64,000 bases of DNA, taken from positions 68,072 through 132,071 of the forward strand of contig CAKUUY010000003.1 of the NCBI GenBank assembly GCA_934693235.1, in the 5' to 3' direction. The stretch's first letter is position 1, and each line of letters opens with the position of its first letter. Shown in pieces: positions 61,370 through 64,000 of the stretch. The notes below the pieces were generated by a model, which did no database searches, had not been told where the DNA came from, and saw only the letters and a list, made by a program, of their open reading frames with translations. The stretch is from an uncultured Candidatus Melainabacteria bacterium. Lineage in GTDB: Bacteria; Cyanobacteriota; Vampirovibrionia; Gastranaerophilales; Gastranaerophilaceae. The translations under genes were made by a program, and so were the position numbers.

Positions 61370-61396
61370 AAATCTTAATGAAGAAATCTTAATGAA
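61370..61396. repeat. Tandem 13-bp direct repeat upstream of the WYL genes
   Basis: AAATCTTAATGAA occurs at 61370-61382 and again at 61384-61396, a 14-bp period. It lies 117 bp before the first WYL gene and may be a binding site for those regulators. Confidence 0.55.
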
Positions 61397-61512
61397 ATTA
61401 CGTAAACATGACATAAATTTTGATTGACAAAATAATTTGTTCAGGGATTTATATAAAATAATTGCCCATGCTACAAAATTTATGATAGCATGTAAGTGAT
61501 TGGGAGATATGT

Positions 61513-62457
61513 ATGAAACAGTTTATAAAAAATCAAAAAGTAACTTACAATCTAATGTCCTTTACAGGGTACAAGGCTTTATTAATGTTTAACTTGCTTG
61601 TAGAAAGCCCTAAGTCTTATGAAGAAATTAAAACTTATATATATAACCATCCGTATTTGAGAGAACAAATTTCTATGGATACTATGAGAGTTTATATGAA
61701 TTCTCTAAAGAGATTGGGATGTGAAATAAAAAGAATAAAAGGTGAAGACAAGATATCAAGATATTTTATTGTAGCACATCCTTATGAATTAAAGTTATCT
61801 GAGGATGAAAAAAAGAGTATTTTATACGTATATAAAAACATCGTAAAAAGTCTGAGTGTTGAAGAACTTTTGTCGATGGATAATTTTTTTGAAAAGCTTG
61901 GTAAATATATTAAAGACGATGAGTTTGTTGCAAATTTGAGAAAATATTCTCCATTAAAAGAAATTAACAAATATATTTTGAAAGAACTGATAGATTACTG
62001 TAAGAGAAAAGAGCAAATAGTAATTTCGTATAATTCTCCAAATTCTGGAGTTAAACAAATAGAAGTGATTTCAGACAAATTAGATGTCTCAAACGGGAAG
62101 ATATACTTGTACGGAACCGGGTTGGAATATAATCAATATGGTAGCTTTTTGGTTAGTCGAGTAAAAAGTATTGATGGTATAAAAATAGAAAAAACTATTC
62201 CAAACGGATTGAAAGAAATAAAAATCGAATGCGAATTTTATTGTAATCAAAAAGATATTGTTTTGTCAGAGAATGAAAAAATATTAAGTACAGCTGATGA
62301 TAAAATAATTGTAGAAATAACTACTTCTAATGAATTTTTAACAATTCAGAGAATCCTTGAATATGGAGCTAAATGTAAAGTTCTTGCTCCTAAAGAGTTT
62401 CAAGAAAAGGTTGTTAATATTTTGAAAGATATGAAAGCGGGGTATTATTGTGGTTAA
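61513..62457 (+). CDS. WYL-domain transcriptional regulator, first of a tandem pair
   Basis: 314 residues. An N-terminal winged-helix part (YKALLMFNLLVESPKSYEEI, SMDTMRVYMNSLKRLGCEIK) is followed by a linker and a WYL-like domain (KRKEQIVISYNSPNSGVKQI, KIYLYGTGLEYNQYGSFLVS) and a C-terminal WCX-type segment (TIQRILEYGAKCKVLAPKEF). The architecture matches PafB/PafC-type regulators of DNA-damage or stress genes, where two paralogues act together. The canonical W-Y-L triad is weak here. It overlaps the next gene by 8 bp. Confidence 0.85.
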   Translation: MKQFIKNQKVTYNLMSFTGYKALLMFNLLVESPKSYEEIKTYIYNHPYLREQISMDTMRVYMNSLKRLGCEIKRIKGEDKISRYFIVAHPYELKLSEDEKKSILYVYKNIVKSLSVEELLSMDNFFEKLGKYIKDDEFVANLRKYSPLKEINKYILKELIDYCKRKEQIVISYNSPNSGVKQIEVISDKLDVSNGKIYLYGTGLEYNQYGSFLVSRVKSIDGIKIEKTIPNGLKEIKIECEFYCNQKDIVLSENEKILSTADDKIIVEITTSNEFLTIQRILEYGAKCKVLAPKEFQEKVVNILKDMKAGYYCG

Positions 62458-63373
62458 AAAATATACAGAAAAATGCAATGACGCCTGCATTAAATTATTT
62501 ACTTTTATAGATATGCTTTACGATGGGGATGTTGAATTCAAAAAAGTAATTGACCTTTTTTCAGATGGAAATTATGATGGAACTTCAAACACTCACGTAA
62601 CTTTGAATAAATACCTTAATGCTTTGAAAATCTTTGGTGTTAAAATTAAGAAAATTCATGGCAAATACCACATGTTTAGTGCTTTATATAAATTGAAATT
62701 TAATCTTGATGATTTGAAAAGTATTGCAATTCTAAAAGAAGCTGACAGTTTTTTGCCAAACGGAAAAACGAAGAACAATTTTGAAGAATTTTTGAGAAAA
62801 CTTGAAATGCGCTTTGATGAAAGTGCGCAAAGTTGCGAACAAATTGCAGACAATACAAAAAACTTGCACCTCTCTTTTTATCATTCAGAGATGGTAGAAC
62901 AAGTTAAACAATGCCAAAAATATTGTCAGGATAAACAAAAGCTTGAAATTATTTTTACAAATGAGAAAGGGGAAGAGTTAAACCTTATATGTTCTCCGCT
63001 TGAACAAACATACGTAAAAAGAAAAATATGTTTAAAAGTTCTTGGGAATAGTGGAAGTAGGGTTTACGAAATTCCAATTGAAAATATTAAATCAATAAAA
63101 CAATTACCTGTTGCATCTTCTTCCGCATCTATTCCGACAACAGTTGTCTACAAAATTAAAAATAGATTAGTGAAGAATTATAAATTGAGAGACTGGGAAA
63201 GACTTGATAAAATAGAGGCGGACGGAAGTCAAATTATTGTCAACAAAAATGAAGATTTAGACTTGTTACTTTCAAGAATAATGAGATATGGTACCGAGTG
63301 TGAAATCTGTTCTCCTAAATTTTTAAGAGAAGAAATGGTTGAAAAGATTAATGCTACACTTGCAAATTATTAA
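62450..63373 (+). CDS. WYL-domain transcriptional regulator, second of a tandem pair
   Basis: 307 residues starting with GTG at 62450, which overlaps the first WYL gene and has GGGG about 8 bp upstream. It follows the same plan: winged helix (LNKYLNALKIFGVKIKKIHG), WYL-like domain (KQKLEIIFTNEKGEELNLIC) and C-terminal part (LLSRIMRYGTECEICSPKFL). It is diverged from its neighbour, so the pair probably forms a heterodimer like PafBC. ssDNA or nucleotide sensing is known for some WYL proteins; the ligand here is unknown. Confidence 0.85.
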   Translation: MVKKYTEKCNDACIKLFTFIDMLYDGDVEFKKVIDLFSDGNYDGTSNTHVTLNKYLNALKIFGVKIKKIHGKYHMFSALYKLKFNLDDLKSIAILKEADSFLPNGKTKNNFEEFLRKLEMRFDESAQSCEQIADNTKNLHLSFYHSEMVEQVKQCQKYCQDKQKLEIIFTNEKGEELNLICSPLEQTYVKRKICLKVLGNSGSRVYEIPIENIKSIKQLPVASSSASIPTTVVYKIKNRLVKNYKLRDWERLDKIEADGSQIIVNKNEDLDLLLSRIMRYGTECEICSPKFLREEMVEKINATLANY

Positions 63374-63378
63374 TATAA

Positions 63379-63522
63379 AACATATTACTTGATACATACA
63401 ATTCTGAGGACAATAACATTTTAAGTCCGAAAAATTTTCTTAAAAGGCTTCAAGAAGATCTTTCGCTAATTGCTCAAGATGCCAAAAACAGTTCAAATGT
63501 TAGACTTTTGTTGACAAAATAA
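63379..63522 (+). pseudogene. Start-less open frame after the WYL pair
   Basis: A 47-codon frame with a protein-like sequence (EDNNILSPKNFLKRLQEDLS, then LIAQDAKNSSNVRLLLTK) runs to a TAA at 63520, but no ATG, GTG or TTG lies near its beginning. It may be the relic of a gene 3' end, a frameshifted tail of the second WYL gene, or chance. Confidence 0.3.
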
Positions 63523-63539
63523 ATACATACACACAAAAT
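63511..63539 (+). promoter_or_regulatory. Possible promoter of dnaE
   Basis: TTGACA (63511-63516), 17 bp, CAAAAT (63534-63539). An alternative -10, TATAAT at 63548-63553, has no matching -35. Confidence 0.4.
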
Positions 63540-63600
63540 CATTTAAATATAATTTAACATTCAAAGTTTTTTGAATATATCTTGTGTTAAAATTTTAATT

Positions 63601-64000
63601 ATGGATGAAAATACACAATTTGTACCGTTGCACCTGCACAGTGAATTTTCATTGTTGGATGGTGCTATTAAACTAAAAGATTTATGTAATTTTGCAAAAG
63701 AAAACAACATGCCTGCCGTTGCAATTACCGATCACGGTGTTATGTATGGCGCGTTGGATTTGTATTTGGAAGCGAAAGCGGCCGGTATTAAACCGATTAT
63801 TGGTTGCGAGTTTTATGTTCACTCAGGCCCGCTAGATGAAAGAGATGCGCATAACAATCCAAGATATCACCTTATTCTTTTAGCTAAAAATAATACCGGC
63901 TATATGAATATGGTAAAATTGGCATCCGACGCAGCTTGTAAAGGGTTCTATATGAAACCGCGTATCAATTTTGAGCTTTTAGAAAAACATCATGATGGGC
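63601..64000 (+). CDS. dnaE: DNA polymerase III alpha subunit, N-terminal part
   Basis: The first 133 codons of a gene that runs off the window. The PHP domain is plain: PLHLHSEFSLLDGAIKLKDL, AVAITDHGVMYGALDLYLEA, GIKPIIGCEFYVH and HLILLAKNNTGYMNMVKLAS, then GFYMKPRINFELLEKHHDG. This is the replicative polymerase. It starts at an ATG without a strong ribosome binding site. Confidence 0.96.
   Translation, partial: MDENTQFVPLHLHSEFSLLDGAIKLKDLCNFAKENNMPAVAITDHGVMYGALDLYLEAKAAGIKPIIGCEFYVHSGPLDERDAHNNPRYHLILLAKNNTGYMNMVKLASDAACKGFYMKPRINFELLEKHHDG

Larger units (their letters stand above)
60970..61512. other. Intergenic region between anmK and the WYL pair
   Basis: 543 bp holding the hairpin above, one possible small minus-strand gene (61094-61264), a 13-bp direct repeat (61370-61396), and a TTGACA with poor -10 choices near 61434. 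The rest shows no clear feature. Confidence 0.5.

Noticed and set aside
1..64000. CRISPR arrays, IS elements, integrases or phage genes
   Set aside because: No regular repeat-spacer pattern, no transposase or integrase and no inverted terminal repeats were seen.
1..64000. Recoding of TGA as an amino acid
   Set aside because: TGA ends ordinary genes (for example at 6886) and serves as the regulated stop in prfB.

Overview
The window is AT-rich bacterial chromosome with short intergenic gaps, AGGAG-type ribosome binding sites, TTGACA/TATAAT-like promoters and ordinary stop codons (TAA, TAG and TGA all end genes). No plasmid, phage, IS element, integrase or CRISPR array is visible. Pilin-like proteins carrying the N-terminal FTLAEVLITLGIIG string, a DUF512 radical-SAM/PDZ protein of a type common in cyanobacteria, a tandem WYL regulator pair and many unannotated short proteins point to a non-photosynthetic relative of cyanobacteria (Melainabacteria/Vampirovibrionia, probably gut Gastranaerophilales). 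That assignment is inference from protein style; no rRNA is present.

Layout. 1-10.9 kb: a partial unknown gene on the minus strand, then smc-scpA-scpB followed by a membrane-anchored metzincin/TPR protein, an FAD oxidoreductase, a YbaK deacylase and a PilC/GspF protein. 10.9-28 kb: pth with a TPR gene, an HTH protein, tRNA-Lys, two prepilins, glyS, a 5'-nucleotidase-like protein, two membrane proteins, prfB with its programmed frameshift, a regulator divergent from a pilin, a PHP protein, RNase PH and two small secreted charged proteins. 28-37 kb: an acetolactate synthase large subunit, a PadR regulator, a DUF512 protein, glnA, a 670-bp non-coding stretch with a candidate small RNA, a pilin gene interrupted by a 10-C tract, and a GH38 alpha-mannosidase. 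37-44.5 kb: a Tyr/Asn-rich secreted protein, a flagellar trio (fliJ-fliK-hook/rod), a stand-alone TOPRIM protein, a probable papain/C39-like cysteine protease and a second 5'-nucleotidase-like protein. 44.5-55 kb: polA, an XRE regulator, the tig-clpP-clpX chaperone/protease cluster, and an acyltransferase-nitrilase-PBP4 operon. 55-64 kb: a glycosyltransferase, a Gfo/Idh oxidoreductase, a CDP-alcohol phosphatidyltransferase, trmL, nnrD, anmK, a tandem WYL regulator pair and the start of dnaE.

Much of the content is housekeeping: chromosome segregation, translation, protein quality control and wall recycling. The accessory layer is surface and export biology (pilins, flagella, secreted low-complexity proteins). 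The most unusual signal is a short N-terminal motif, (S/N/T)-F-x-(A/S), usually within the first 20 residues, shared by five otherwise unrelated proteins that lack signal peptides. Two are metallophosphatases and one looks like a cysteine protease. It may be an undescribed targeting or export tag. The second notable signal is a homopolymeric C tract that puts a prepilin gene out of frame, consistent with phase variation or a sequencing error.
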